Assembly: GCA_963808815.1 (NCBI GenBank)
Contig: CAWEGI010000014.1
Coordinates: forward strand, 186,001-250,000
Direction: 5' to 3'
DNA from: DATBLE01 sp963808815
GTDB taxonomy: Bacteria; Actinomycetota; Thermoleophilia; Gaiellales; Gaiellaceae
Length of the DNA stretch: 64,000 nt
Position 1 is the stretch's first letter. Every line of letters starts with the position of its first letter. The notes under the pieces are model-generated. The model worked only from the letters and a program-made list of their open reading frames with translations, made no database searches and was not told where the DNA came from. Positions 1 through 15,043 of the stretch are shown piece by piece. Made by a program: the position numbers and the translations under genes.

Positions 1-866
1 GTCGTCGTCGACGCTCGTCTCGGAGATGACGAGCGCGCGCGGCGCGCGCGTGCACGCGCTCGGCGAGCTCGGCGAGCACGTGGCGCGGCGAGTCGTCGCG
101 GATCGCGTGGATCGCGTCCAGCCGCAGCCCGTCGATCCCGTAGTCGCTCGACCCACTGCAGCGCGTTCTGGATCGCCCACTCGCGCACGCCCGCCTGCGA
201 GAAGTCGACGCCGTCGCCCCAGAAGGTCTCGATGCGGTCGGTGAGGTAGGGGCCGAAGGCGGTCACGCCTCGGAGCCGGGCCCGATGTGGTTGTAGACGA
301 CGTCGAGGATCACGCCGAGGCCCTCGCGGTGCGCGGCGTCGACGAGCCGGCGCGAGGCCCTCGGGGCCGCCGTAGGCGGGATGCGGCGCGAAGAGGTAGA
401 CGCCGTCGTAGCCCCAGCCGCGCTCCCCGGGGAAGGTGGCGACCGGCATCAGCTCGATCGCCGTCACGCCGAGCTCGCGCAGCCCGGCGAGGTGCGGGAT
501 CGACGCCGTCGAAGGTCCCCTCCTCGCGAGAAGGCGCCGACGTGGAGCTCGTAGATGACGAGCTCGTCGAGCGACGAGCCCGCGCCGGGCGGTGGGCGGG
601 AGCTCGACGACGCGCGACGGCCCGCGGATCCCCTCGGGCTGGAAGCGCGAGCACGGGTCGGGCAGCGCCGCGGCCGCCGTCGAGGACGAACACGTAGTCG
701 TCGCCCGGCGGCCGCGCGCGAGCGTCCCCGCGAAGCCGTCGCCGTCGCGCGACGAGCGTCGTGCGTCTCGCCGCCGATCCGCACGGCGACACTCGCGACG
801 CGCCGGCGCCCAGACACGGAACGTCGACGCCCGCCGGGCCGGGGAGCGCGCCGAGGCGCCGTTCAC
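1..866 (-). CDS. treZ: Malto-oligosyltrehalose trehalohydrolase, 3'-truncated by window edge, frameshifted
   Basis: TreZ hydrolyses maltooligosyl-trehalose to free trehalose in the TreY/TreZ route. Pieces in alternating frames show TFRVWAP (N-terminal module), then LDELVIYELHVGAFSREGTF, GERGWGYDGVYLFAPHPAYG, GVILDVVYNHIGPGSEA and LVISETSVDD, which are in TreZ order. The GTG start at 866 overlaps the TGA of the upstream MFS gene in a GTGA junction. The C-terminal half lies outside the window. Single-base indels break the frame repeatedly, as in every gene before 11.37 kb, and are more likely sequence error than decay. The identity is firm; the protein sequence is not. Confidence 0.85.
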   Translation of the reverse strand, partial: MNGASARSPARRASTFRVWAPARRECRRADRRRDARRSSRDGDGFAGTLARGRRATTTCSSSTAAAALPDPCSRFQPEGIRGPSRVVELPPTARRGLVARRARHLRAPRRRLLARRGPSTASIPHLAGLRELGVTAIELMPVATFPGERGWGYDGVYLFAPHPAYGGPEGLAPARRRRAPRGPRRDPRRRLQPHRARLRGVTAFGPYLTDRIETFWGDGVDFSQAGVREWAIQNALQWVERLRDRRAAAGRDPRDPRRLAAPRARRARRARARARRARSSSPRRASTT

Positions 867-2132
867 GCGCCGCCGAGGGCGAGTGCCGCTCTCGCGCCGG
901 CGCCGTGCCTGACGCGCCGCGCGACGGCAGCCGCACCGGCGATCGCGGCCGCAACGACCGAGACGCCCGCGAAGAAGTACCACGCCGCATCCTCGCTGGT
1001 GTCCGGCTCTGCGAGCACTGCAGGCCGATGAACGGCCCGAGCGCGAACCCGAGACGCCCGGTCGAGTTGAACGCGCCCATGTAGGCGCCGCGGAGGTCCT
1101 CCGGCGCGAGCTCCGCGGCGATCGCCTGCGAGGTCGGAACCCAGAGCATCTCGCCGACCACGAAGATGACCATCACGACCAGCGAACATCGCAGATCGAG
1201 GCGTTGAGCAGAAGGAGCAGGAACGAGCCGCCCATCATCAGCATCGCGGTGACGAACTTCGGCCCCGGCTGGTAGCCGGGACGCCCAGCGGGTGACCCGG
1301 AGCTGGAAGAGCGTGACCAGCACGGGGTTGACGACGACGATGAAGCCCCAGGTCGAGGGCGAAAGTCCGTGCACCTTCACGGCGGAGACCGGCAACACCG
1401 TCTCGTATCGCGATGTAGACGAAGTAGGCAAGCGCGCCCGAGAGCAGGAAGACGAGGAAGGCGTGGTCGCGCGCGGATCACGGGGAACGACCCGCGCGTC
1501 GGGCGGCTCGGTCCGGCGCGTAGGCGCCGCGGCGCGGCAGGTACCGGTACGCGAGCGCGATTGCGCCGGCGCGCCATCACGCGTCACGCCGCACGAACAG
1601 GACGGGCCAGTGCCCGCCGATCAGGAGCAGGCCCCCGATCGCCGGGCCAAGCACGACGCCGAGGTTCGCCGCGACCCGCGATGGACGCGTACCCCGCCTC
1701 GTGCCGCTCGGGCGGCACGAGGTCGGCGACCATCGCCTGGTCGGCCCCGATGCCGATCGAGCCGCCGATGCCGGCGAGCCGCGATCAGCGCGAGACCGAG
1801 CAGACGTTGTCGGCCGACGAAGATGTACGAGAAGAAAACCGCGGTCGAGCAGGGTCGAGCCGAGGAGGATCAGCGGCCGGCGGCCGACGTAGTCGGACAG
1901 CGTGCCCGCCGAGGTACCCGGCGGCGAAGCTGGCGACGGCGCGCGACGAGGAACGCGATGCCGAGCTGCCTCGTGGTCGCACCGAGCTCGTCGACCGCCC
2001 AGATGCCGACGAACGACGAAGCCGGCCGAGAAGCGCAGTCGAGCCGACGAACGTGACCGCGATCACCGGTCTGAGCGCGCGATCGACGTCGTCGCCCCAG
2101 ACGAGGCGGAAAAGCCGGGCGAAGAGCCTCAC
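863..2132 (-). CDS. MFS transporter (DHA1/MdtH-like), frameshifted
   Basis: This is a 12-helix-type major facilitator. Hydrophobic segments in several frames include LRPVIAVTFVGST near the N-terminus, a RFRLVWGDD-like lead, GYLGGHVSDYVGRRPL (the loop 2-3 MFS signature), STWGFIVVVNPVLVTLFQL and ELAPEDLRGAYMGAFNSTGR. The C-terminal helix ends in AALALGGA. The stop (865-863) overlaps the treZ start by 4 nt, so it is the penultimate gene of the glucan operon. The start is uncertain; GTG at 2132 precedes RLFARLFRLVWGDD. The substrate is unknown: sugar export or multidrug efflux are both possible. Confidence 0.75.
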
Positions 2133-2181
2133 CGCGCCACGCCGGCCAGAACCGTCCGCCGTGGCCGCGACACTCGCGGGC

Positions 2182-2524
2182 GTGAGTCCGCGCGGCGCTC
2201 GGGCGCATCTGCCGCCTGGGAGGAGCGCCATCGACGTCTCGTCGCCCGGCTCACGATCGCGCTCATCGGTCGAAGCTCCTGGTCGACCTCGACCGGCGCC
2301 GATCCTCGTCGGGATCGACTCGAGCGCCACGCACACGGCACCGAGATCCACGGCTTCGGCGACGCGGTCTTCTTCTCGACCGTGCAGCTGCTGACGGTGT
2401 ACTCGAAGCTGAAGAACGCGCTGACGGCCGGCGGCCGGATCGTCGACATCGCCCTCGAGGTCTGGGCGATCGTAGTCGTCGCCGGCGATCGGTGGCTCGT
2501 TCGCCGCGTTCTTCACGCTCAGGC

Positions 2525-2530
<6 letters not shown>
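2182..2530 (+). CDS. Two-TM ion-channel-like membrane protein, frameshifted
   Basis: On the plus strand, pieces WEERHRRLVARLTIALIG, then HGFGDAVFFSTVQLLTV, then GGRIVDIALEVWAIVVVAG and SFAAFF form a helix-pore-helix-like arrangement resembling small Ion_trans_2 proteins (family resemblance from memory). The run FFSTVQLLTV sits where a potassium-channel filter helix would, but no TVGYG is seen. At least two frameshifts occur, near 2275 and 2490. The gene is convergent with glgB and its 3' end overlaps the glgB terminus. Start (GTG 2182) and end are approximate. Confidence 0.5.
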
Positions 2531-7892
<5,362 letters not shown>

Positions 7893-7896
<4 letters not shown>

Positions 7897-9726
7897 CGCG
7901 TCTCGACCCGCAGGATGTGCGATCGGCCGGGCTCGAGGCGGACGTAGTTGCGGCCGATGCGCCAGTGGAACTGCTCGCCGGCGAGCAGCTCGACGCGCCG
8001 AACGCCGGCGGCAGGCCGAGCGCGGCCGGCACGACGGCGACGCCCTCCTGCGCCGAGCGCGGGTCGAGGTTGACGCACGACGATCACGACGTTGCCCGTC
8101 GCGCTCGGCGCACGTAGGCGATCAGCTGCGTCGTTCTCGGTCTCGAGGAAGTCGACGTTCTCGAGCCGCTGCAGCGCCGGGTTCGCGCGCCGGATCGCGT
8201 TCAGCCGCCTGACGAGCGGCAGCAGCGGGCCGTCGAGCGCGCGCTGCTTCGACCTCGTACTTCTCCGAGTCGAGGTACTCCTCGCTGCCCGTCGCGCACC
8301 GGCACGTTCTCGACGTGCTCGAAGCCGGAGTAGATGCCGTAGCTCGGCGACAGCGTCGCCGCGAGCACGAGCCGCGCCTCGAACGCCGGCCGGCCGCCGC
8401 TGCTGCAGGTACTCGTGGAGGATGTCCGGCGTGTTCGCGAAGAAGTTCGGCCGGAAGTACTGCGGCAGCTCGGAGCGCGTCAGCTCGGTCACGTACTCGG
8501 TCAGCTCCGCCTTCGTGTTCTTCCACGTGAAGTACGTGTACGACTGGCTGAAGCCGACCTTGGCGAGCGCGCGCATCATCGCCGGCCGCGTGAACGCCTC
8601 GGCGAGGAAGACGACGTCCGGGTCGTCGCGCGCGCACCTCGCGGATCAGCCACTCCCAGAACGCGAGCGGCTTCGTGTGCGGGTTGTCGACGCGGAAGAC
8701 CCGCACGCCGCGCTCGACCCAGTGCAGGACGACGTCGCGCAGCGCCTCCCAGAGCCCCTGCCAGTCCTCGGCTGTCGAAGTTGACGTTGTAGATGTCCTG
8801 GTAGTGCTTGGGCGGGTTCTCGGCGTACTTGAGCGTGCCGTCCGGGCCGGCGGTGGAACCACTCGGGGTGCTCGCTTCAGCCACGGGTGGTCGGGCGAGC
8901 ACTGGATCGCGAAGTCGAGCGCGATCTCGAGGCCGTGCTCCGCGCCGCGGCGACGAGCCGGTCGAAGTCCTCGAGCGTGCCGAGCTCGGGGTCGACGGCC
9001 GTGTGCCCGCCCTCCTCGCTGCCGATCGCCCACGGGCTGCCGGGGTCGTCCGGCGCCGGCGGCGAGCGCGTTGTTGCGGCCCTTGCGGTTCGTCGCGCCG
9101 ATCGGGTGGATCGGCGGCAGGTAGACGACGTCGAAGCCGAGCTCCGCGAGCTCCGGCAGCACGCTGCTCGACGCCCGCGAAGCCGCCCCACGAGCGCGGG
9201 AAGAGCTCGTACCAGGCGCCGAAGCGGGCGCGCTCGCGGTCGACGTCGACCTCGAGCGTGCGCACGAGCCGCGTCGTCTCCGACCGGTCGGCCCGGTCGA
9301 GGCGAGCGCCGTCTCGACGTCGAGCATCTGCGCACGCCGAGCAGCAGCGCGCCCTCCGGCAGCTCGCTCGTCGAGGTCGTTCTGGCCCGCCTCGACCTTG
9401 CGCCGCAGCTCGTCGCGCCACGACGCGAAGCGGTCGACCCACGCCTCGACGGTGAACTCCCAGCGGCCCGGCGCGTCGACGCGGAACGAGCCCGTCCAGC
9501 GGTCGTTGCCGACCGGCTCGCAGCGGCGTCTCCTGCCACGTCGCCGGCCCGGCCGCGCGGTAGAGGACCGCGGCGCCGAGCGACTCGTGGCCGTCGCGGA
9601 AGATCGTCGCCCAGACCTCGACCTCGTCGCCGACCGAGCGCTTGACCGGGTAGCGGCCGCAGTCGATCTGCGGCCAGACGTCCTCGATCTGGATGCGGGG
9701 CGGTTTCGTTCTTGGGCGAGCGGCAT
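7893..9726 (-). CDS. glgE: GlgE alpha-1,4-glucan:maltose-1-phosphate maltosyltransferase, frameshifted
   Basis: GlgE extends alpha-1,4-glucan using maltose-1-phosphate. Diagnostic pieces: PRIQIEDVWPQIDCGRYPVK (N-terminal domain), VWATIFRDGHESLGAAVLYR, FGAWYELFPRSWGGFAGVE, FDVVYLPPIHPIG, KYAENPPKHYQDIYNVNF, GVRVFRVDNPHTKPLAFWEW and FANTPDILHEYLQ. The C-terminus shows GRNYVRLEPGRSHILRVETR before TGA (7895-7893). It is the first gene of the minus-strand operon. ATG at 9726 requires a frameshift a few codons in, before PRIQIEDVW. Frequent indels make single ORFs unreliable. Confidence 0.9.
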
Positions 9727-9771
9727 CGCGTAGCGTCAGCTTTCGACCGAGTCGGCGAAACTCGAACCGTA

Positions 9772-10984
9772 TTGCGAATCGCACCGATCCAGCGGCGTCC
9801 TGCTGCACCCCACGTCGCTGCCCGGGCGGCCGGCTCGGGCGCGAGGCGTACCGCTTCGTCGACTGGCTCGCCGAGGCCGGCCAGTCGTGGTGGGCGATGC
9901 TGCCGCTCGGCGCCGCCCGACTCGACCGGCTCGCCGTACGCGTCGCCGTCGGCCTTCGCCGCCCGCGCCGGCTTCCTCGAGCGGCCGCACGCGCGCGTCA
10001 CGCCCGACGAGCTCGAGGCGTTCGTCGCCCGCCAGCGCTACTGGATCGGCGACTGGGCAGCCTTCGCGGGCACCGGCGCCGTCGCCGACCAGGTGCGCTT
10101 CGAGCGCGAGTGGAGCGCGCTGCGCGATACGCCGCCGACCGCGGCGTCCGGCTCTTCGGCGACGTCCCGATCTACGTCGCGCACGGGCGGCGCCGACTCG
10201 AGGCGCACCCGGAGCTCTTCCAGGACGGGCGTCGTCGCCGGCGCGCCGCCCGACGCGCTGAGCGCGATCGGCCAGCACTGGGGCAACCCGCTCTACGACT
10301 GGCGCGCGATGCGGGCGCCAGGGCTACCGCTGGTGGATCGAGCGGTTCCGGCGCACGTTCGAGCTCTCGACGTCGCCCGCATCGACCACTTCCGCGGCTT
10401 CGTCGCGTACTGGGCCGTCCCGGAGCACCACAAGACCGCGCAAGCACGGCCGGTGGCGGCCCGGGCCCGGGCGCCGAGCTCTTCCGCGCGGCCGAGCGCG
10501 AGCTCGGGCCGCTGCCGCTCGTCGCCGAGGACCTCGGCGTGATCACGCCGCCGGTGGAGCGGCTGCGCGACGAGCTCGGCATCCCGGGCATGGTGGTGAT
10601 GCAGTTCGCCTTCGACGGGCCGCCGATCGAACCCGCACCGGCTCGAGAACCACCGCCGGCGGAGCGTCGTCTACGTCGCGCACGCACGACTACGACACCG
10701 CTGCTCGGCTGGTGGCGCACGCTGCCCGCCCGCGTCCGCGCGGGCGACCGGGCCTCCCGGGGATCGAGCCGAACTGGGAGCTGATCGAGCTCGCGCTGTC
10801 CTCCCGCGCCGAGCTGGCGATCGTCCAGGCGCAGGACATGCTCGGCCTCGGCAGCGAGGCGCGCATGAACTCGCCGGGCACGATCGACGGGCAACTGGCG
10901 TGGCGGCTGAGGCCCGGCCAGCTGACAAGCGCCACGCCGCCCGGCTGCGGGGGGCGACGGCCGCGGCCGCCGTCTCCCGGCTGA
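9772..10984 (+). CDS. malQ: 4-alpha-glucanotransferase MalQ, frameshifted
   Basis: MalQ (GH77 amylomaltase) disproportionates malto-oligosaccharides. In order: VLLHPTSLPGG, EAYRFVDWLAEAGQSWWAML, LPLGPPDSTGSPYAS, IGQHWGNPLYDWRAM, VARIDHFRGFVAYWAVPE (catalytic Asp region), VITPPVERLRDELGIPGMVV, MQFAFDGP and AIVQAQDMLGLGSEARMNSP. The span fits the roughly 450-500-aa family after small losses. It diverges from glgE with a gap of about 45 nt. The start (TTG 9772) is a guess, because the frame breaks before LLHPTSLPG. The gene ends near TGA 10984. Confidence 0.85.
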
Positions 10985-11066
10985 CGGCGCCGGTCACCGA
11001 CCACGGCCCGGACGCTCACCGCACGGTGGCGAGGACCCGCTCTACCCTGGCCGAAGAGACGAGCGA

Positions 11067-11367
11067 TGAGCGGACGCTCCTCGGCGAGCTCACGCCGATC
11101 GCTCGGGATCTCCGAGCCGCACACGTTCCCGCTGCGAGATCGACCCCGGCCGCTGACGGCACGGTCTGCCGGCGTCACGCCCGACTTCTACCTCCCCGAG
11201 GTCGACGACCTGCCTCGAGCCGCACCGCGCTGACCGCAGTCGAACGTCGACGAAGAAGAACCAGAAGGTGCGGAAGCTGCGCGAGCGCTACGGCGTCGTC
11301 GTGCACGATGCTGTACCGGCGGGACTTCCGGCGCCTTCGCCGACCTGTACCGCTGGCCGACGCGTAG
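11067..11367 (+). CDS. Conserved small actinobacterial protein (domain often fused to HPRT), frameshifted
   Basis: Pieces ISEPHTFPLRDRP, GVTPDFYLPEVD, TKKNQKVRKLRERYG and LYRRDFRRL match a small domain that I recall next to, or fused to, hypoxanthine phosphoribosyltransferase in actinobacteria; its TPDFYLPE / KNxKVRKLRE layout suggests a degenerate endonuclease-like fold. Function is unknown. ATG at 11067 leads in frame to PHTFPLRD, but the expected N-terminal text needs an indel, and two more occur later. It ends convergently 1 nt from the response regulator. This is the last gene of the error-rich zone. Confidence 0.5.
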
Positions 11368-11368
11368 G

Positions 11369-12064
11369 TTACTTCGCGAGCGCCTCGAACTTGTAGCCGA
11401 CGCCGTAGCGCGTCTGGATGAACGTGTGGCGGGCGCCCGGCAGGTCGAGCTTCTCGCGCAATTTCTTGACGAAGACGTCCACGGTCCGGTCGCGGTGGGT
11501 CTCGCGACGGCCCCACAGTCGCTGGAGCAGCTCGTCACGCGAGACCACCCGGCCGTTCTCCAGCGCGAGCGCGTACAGGAGCCGGAACTCGGTCGGGGTC
11601 AGATCGGCGCTCTCGCCGGCCACATAGGCCTGCACCTCGCGCGGGTCGATCCGGAGCTCCTCGAGCTCGATCGGCTCGCCGCGCGGCGTTTCCTGCGGGG
11701 AGACGCCGCGGCGGATGGCGACGCGAACACGTGCGACGAGCTCCTTCATCGAGAAGGGCTTGACCAGGTAGTCGTCCGCACCGATCTCCAGAGCATGAAC
11801 TCGGTCGTGCTCGGTCCCCCGCGCGCTGACGACGACGATCGGAGTGCCGATCCCCTCGGAACGCGCGGTCTCGATCAGACTCCAGCCGTCGCGCTCGGGC
11901 AGCATCAGGTCGAGCACGCAGACGTCCGGGCTCTCGTACCGCAGGCGGGCCAGACCCTGCTCCCCACGGCCGACGACGATCGGATCGAAGCCCTCGCCCG
12001 CGAGATGCGCGGCCATGCCCTGCGCGATCACCTCGTCGTCCTCGACGATCAAGACCTTCGGCAT
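11369..12064 (-). CDS. OmpR/PhoB-family response regulator (RegX3-like)
   Basis: The 231-aa protein is intact. The receiver domain (1-~118) carries acidic E8/D9/D10, phospho-acceptor D52 in VLDLMLPE, S80 and K102 in VKPFSMKELV. The C-terminal winged helix (~130-231) has LTPTEFRLLYAL, RVVSRDELLQRLWG, VDVFVKKLREKL and TRYGVGYKF. It is strongly similar along its whole length to the regulator at 17,154-17,849, so the two are recent paralogs. No histidine kinase adjoins it; the neighbour on the other side is the CYTH-CHAD gene. A role in phosphate or polyphosphate control is inference from that context. Confidence 0.93.
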   Translation of the reverse strand: MPKVLIVEDDEVIAQGMAAHLAGEGFDPIVVGRGEQGLARLRYESPDVCVLDLMLPERDGWSLIETARSEGIGTPIVVVSARGTEHDRVHALEIGADDYLVKPFSMKELVARVRVAIRRGVSPQETPRGEPIELEELRIDPREVQAYVAGESADLTPTEFRLLYALALENGRVVSRDELLQRLWGRRETHRDRTVDVFVKKLREKLDLPGARHTFIQTRYGVGYKFEALAK

Positions 12065-12093
12065 GTCGCGGCGAGCTTAGCGATGAGCGCGGC

Positions 12094-12099
12094 TACGAT
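12094..12099 (+). promoter_or_regulatory. -10 element (TACGAT) for CYTH-CHAD gene
   Basis: TACGAT matches the actinobacterial TANNNT -10 pattern and ends 6 nt before the GTG start at 12,106, with no Shine-Dalgarno sequence. This points to a leaderless transcript. Confidence 0.5.
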
Positions 12100-12105
12100 C
12101 GCCCC

Positions 12106-13524
12106 GTGAAGACGACCCTGGAACGCGAGCTCAAGTTCGACGTCGACCCCGGCTTCGAGCTGCCCGCGCTCGACGGCCGGCCGACGGAGCGCACCTTCAC
12201 CTCGACCTACTACGACACGCCGAGCCGGCGGCTGCTCGACTGCGGGATCACGCTCCGGCGGCGCGTCGAGCAGCGGGTCGGCCTCTGGCAGCTGAAGCTG
12301 CCCTCGGCGGACGGCCGCTTCGAGCTCGAGGAGCGCGGGGGCCCCGGCCGGGTACCCGCACCCCTTCTCGACCTGCTGCCGGCGTTGCTCCGCGGCGGCG
12401 CCGACCTCGAGGCCGTGGCCAGGCTCCGTACCCGGCGCCAGGTCTCCACGGTCACGCGGGGCGCCGATCGGATCGAGGTCGTACTCGACGACGTCGCCGT
12501 CCTCGACGGCGCCAAGACCGCGGGAAGGTTCGCCGAGCTCGAGGCCGAGGTGGTCAAGGGAGCCGGGAAGACGCTCGGGCGGATCGGGAAGCAGCTGCGC
12601 AAAGCGGGCGCACGGCCTACGGACGGGACGCCGAAGCTTGCCCGGGTATTGACACACGCCGACGCCGTGTCCGAACCGGTCGGCGACGAGCCGATCGATC
12701 GTCTCCGCTCCCTGCTCGTCGCCCAGTACCTGGCGTTGCTGACGAACGATCCGGGAGTGAGGCTCGGCGCCGACCCCGAGGCCGTCCACCACGCGAGGGT
12801 GGCGACACGTCGGGCGCGGGCGCTGCTGCGGGCGGCCGGAACGCTCGTCGACCCGGCCTGGACTGACGCCCTGCGGGCCGAGCTCGCGTGGCTCGGAAAG
12901 CTCCTGGGCCCCGTGCGCGATCTCGACGTCCTCATCGGCCACGTCGCCGAGGAGGCGGCCGCGCTCGAGCGCGCCGACGCGCGTGCGATCGGGACGATCC
13001 GCAGCCGGCTCGGCCGGCAACGCGGAGCGGCGCGCCGGGAACTCCTGGCGGCGATGTCCGAGCCGCGCTACTTCCGCCTCCTCGACACCCTCGCGGCCGC
13101 CGGACACGCCCCTGCGGGGCCGGGGACGGCCTCGTTGGAGGAGATCGGCGCCGATGCCTTCAAGCGCGCCCGCAAGGCGATGAAGGCGCTCCCACAGGAT
13201 CCGACCGACGACGAGCTCCACGCCGTGAGGATCGAGACCAAGCGCGCGCGTTACGCCGCCGAGCTCGCCGAGCCGGTGCTCGGCAAGGCCGGAGCCCGCT
13301 TCCTCCGCCGTGCGAAGGTCGTCCAGGACGTGATCGGCGAGCACCAGGACGCATTCGTCGCCGAGGCGCGCATCCGCGAACTCGCCGTCTCGGGCGGGGC
13401 GTCCGCTGCGCTGGCGGCAGGCAGGCTGATCGAGCGCCAGGGCGCGCGCAAGCAGGCGGCACGCGAAGAGCTGCCGGCCGCCTGGCGCGCGTTCGTGAAG
13501 GCCGGCCGGGCAGCGTACTCATGA
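12106..13524 (+). CDS. CYTH and CHAD domain protein
   Basis: This intact 472-aa protein joins two polyphosphate-related domains. The N-terminal CYTH domain (~1-200) begins with the ExExK signature (ERELK at 6-10) and shows STYYDTPSRRLLDCGITLRR, typical of triphosphate-tunnel enzymes that hydrolyse inorganic triphosphate or related substrates. The C-terminal CHAD domain (~205-472), a conserved-His alpha-helical domain known to bind polyphosphate, shows VHHARVATRRARALLRA, RDLDVLIGH and LHAVRIETKRARYAAEL. The next gene starts inside its stop codon (ATGA). With ppx and ppk1 nearby it probably acts on or senses polyphosphate; the exact substrate cannot be read from sequence. Confidence 0.9.
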   Translation: MKTTLERELKFDVDPGFELPALDGRPTERTFTSTYYDTPSRRLLDCGITLRRRVEQRVGLWQLKLPSADGRFELEERGGPGRVPAPLLDLLPALLRGGADLEAVARLRTRRQVSTVTRGADRIEVVLDDVAVLDGAKTAGRFAELEAEVVKGAGKTLGRIGKQLRKAGARPTDGTPKLARVLTHADAVSEPVGDEPIDRLRSLLVAQYLALLTNDPGVRLGADPEAVHHARVATRRARALLRAAGTLVDPAWTDALRAELAWLGKLLGPVRDLDVLIGHVAEEAAALERADARAIGTIRSRLGRQRGAARRELLAAMSEPRYFRLLDTLAAAGHAPAGPGTASLEEIGADAFKRARKAMKALPQDPTDDELHAVRIETKRARYAAELAEPVLGKAGARFLRRAKVVQDVIGEHQDAFVAEARIRELAVSGGASAALAAGRLIERQGARKQAAREELPAAWRAFVKAGRAAYS

Positions 13525-13919
13525 AGGACGGCGTCGTCCGGGCTGCGGGCGGCGCGGTCGTCCGGGAGGGCGACGGCAGCCAGGAGGTGGTCATCGTCCA
13601 TCGTCCGAAGTACGACGATTGGACCCTGCCGAAGGGGAAGACCGAGCCCGGGGAGAGCGACGAGGAGTGTGCCTTGCGCGAGGTCGAGGAGGAGACCGGC
13701 CTCCGCTGCGAGCTGCTCGAGGAACTCGAGAGCTCGTCGTACTCGGATGCTTCGGGTCGGCCGAAGGTGGCCCGCTACTGGCTGATGCGGCCGGTCGGCG
13801 GCAGGCTCCGGCCGACCATGGAGGTGGACGACGCCCGCTGGGTGCCGCTACGCGACGCCGAGGCCGAGCTCAGCTACGACCGCGACGTGCGTGTCCTCCG
13901 CTCGATCGGCAGGGGCTGA
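13521..13919 (+). CDS. Nudix hydrolase (MutT/DIPP-like)
   Basis: The 132-aa Nudix protein has the box GKTEPGESDEECALREVEEE followed by TGL, matching GX5EX7REUXEEXGU. The lead RAAGGAVVREG and the segment VVIVHRPKYDDWTLPKGK are typical of diadenosine/diphosphoinositol polyphosphate or MutT-like hydrolases. ATG at 13,521 overlaps the CYTH-CHAD stop by 4 nt, and a truncated SixA gene starts immediately after its TGA. A Nudix-SixA pair (MutT/SixA-like) is a common actinobacterial arrangement, here likely tied to nucleotide or polyphosphate clean-up. Confidence 0.9.
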   Translation: MKDGVVRAAGGAVVREGDGSQEVVIVHRPKYDDWTLPKGKTEPGESDEECALREVEEETGLRCELLEELESSSYSDASGRPKVARYWLMRPVGGRLRPTMEVDDARWVPLRDAEAELSYDRDVRVLRSIGRG

Positions 13920-14075
13920 GTGCGCGTGCTCCTCGTCAGGCACGCACGCGCGGGCGACCGCGGGGAATGGGTCGGCGACGACGCTCACAGGCCGCTCGAC
14001 GCCAAGGGCCGCAAGCAGGCGAAGCGCCTCGCGAAGAGGCTCGACGAGCTCGGGGCGGCGAGATCGGCCCAGTGA
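13920..14075 (+). pseudogene. SixA-like phosphohistidine phosphatase, C-terminally truncated
   Basis: GTG at 13,920 directly follows the Nudix TGA. The 51-aa product VRVLLVRHARAGDRGEWVG... carries the histidine-phosphatase RHA motif (residues 7-9) and the RPLDAKGRKQAKRLAKRLDE region typical of SixA N-termini, then stops at TGA 14,073-14,075. SixA proteins are usually about 150-160 aa, so the second catalytic His and most of the fold are missing. The convergent ppx gene ends 2 nt later, so no room remains. It may be a deletion remnant or an assembly collapse. Confidence 0.7.
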
Positions 14076-14076
14076 C

Positions 14077-14976
14077 CTACCTGCCCCCGGCCTGAACGGC
14101 CGGAAGCGAGAGGCGGTCGAGCAACTCCAGCACGACCCCTTCGCGCAGGCCGCCGCGGCCGACCTCGAGCGAGACGCCGAGGAGGGACTGGAGCGCCGCG
14201 ACGATCGCGGTGCCGGCGGTCAGCGCCCGGGCGCGCCAGAGATCGATGTCGTACCGCCCAGCCAGCTCGGCGGCGGGCGTTCTCCGCAGCAGGTCGAACG
14301 CCTCGTCGAGCTCGCCCGCCCCCAGGGACGGGCCGACCAGCTTGCGCAGCGACCGTGCCGTCCCGCCGACCGCAACGGCCCCGCCGGGCAAGGGAGGTGT
14401 CAGCGCAGAGACCGCTGCGCGCGCCTCCGATCGGAGTGCGGCCAGCTCCTTCCTGCCCGGCGGATCTCCGTGAGGGATGCGCGCGCTCAGCCGGAGCGAG
14501 CCGAGGTCGACCGACCGGAGCCAGGCCGGCCCGTGCTCGACCGTGCCGATCGCGACCTGGGCGGAGCCGCCGCCGACGTCGCAGACCGCGACGGCGCCTC
14601 TCGGCGTGATCCCGGCGAGAGCGCCCTCGAACGCGAGGCGGGCTTCGTCCTCGCGGGACAGGACCCGCGCCTCGATCTCCGTGGCGCGCGAGAGCAGGTG
14701 CATGAGCTGCGGGGCGTTTCGCGCCTGCCGGCCGGGCGACGCGACGACCACGTCGATCAGTTCGGCGCCGGCGCCGCGCGCGTCCTCGACGAAGCCGGCG
14801 ACGCACTCGACCGTTTCGGCCAGCTTCGGCGCGGAGATGGCGCCGGAACGCTCCACATCGGCGCCGAGCCCGACCACGCGCTTGCCGCGGACGATCTCGG
14901 CGATGCGGTCGCCGTCCCGCACCCCGACCAGGAGGCGGATGGTGTTCGAGCCGACGTCGACCACTGCGACGCGCAT
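14077..14976 (-). CDS. ppx: Exopolyphosphatase / Ppx-GppA family
   Basis: Ppx/GppA enzymes release phosphate from polyphosphate chains or pppGpp. The 299-aa protein starts MRVAVVDVGSNTIRLLVG (phosphate-1 motif DVGSNT of the actin-like ASKHA fold), then shows VLSREDEARLAFEGAL, VAVCDVGGGSAQVAIG (phosphate-2) and VAVGGTARSLRKL. It is the short two-domain form common in actinobacteria. A GTG at 14,991 would add five residues. A PHO box lies just upstream (15,010-15,040), so phosphate starvation probably induces it independently of ppk1. Confidence 0.9.
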   Translation of the reverse strand: MRVAVVDVGSNTIRLLVGVRDGDRIAEIVRGKRVVGLGADVERSGAISAPKLAETVECVAGFVEDARGAGAELIDVVVASPGRQARNAPQLMHLLSRATEIEARVLSREDEARLAFEGALAGITPRGAVAVCDVGGGSAQVAIGTVEHGPAWLRSVDLGSLRLSARIPHGDPPGRKELAALRSEARAAVSALTPPLPGGAVAVGGTARSLRKLVGPSLGAGELDEAFDLLRRTPAAELAGRYDIDLWRARALTAGTAIVAALQSLLGVSLEVGRGGLREGVVLELLDRLSLPAVQAGGR

Positions 14977-15009
14977 CGGCCGCATTCTCACGACAGCCCC
15001 GGCTGTGAA

Positions 15010-15040
15010 GCGGGAACGGTCTGGTAACGGTTCGGTTAAA
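15010..15040 (-). promoter_or_regulatory. PHO box upstream of ppx
   Basis: On the minus strand three 7-mers resembling GTTCACC (TTTAACC, CGTTACC-type and CGTTCCC-type cores: TTAACC, GTTACC, GTTCCC) repeat at exact 11-bp spacing, pointing toward ppx. This matches the direct-repeat PhoP/PhoB site described in Streptomyces. Confidence 0.65.
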
Positions 15041-15043
15041 CGC

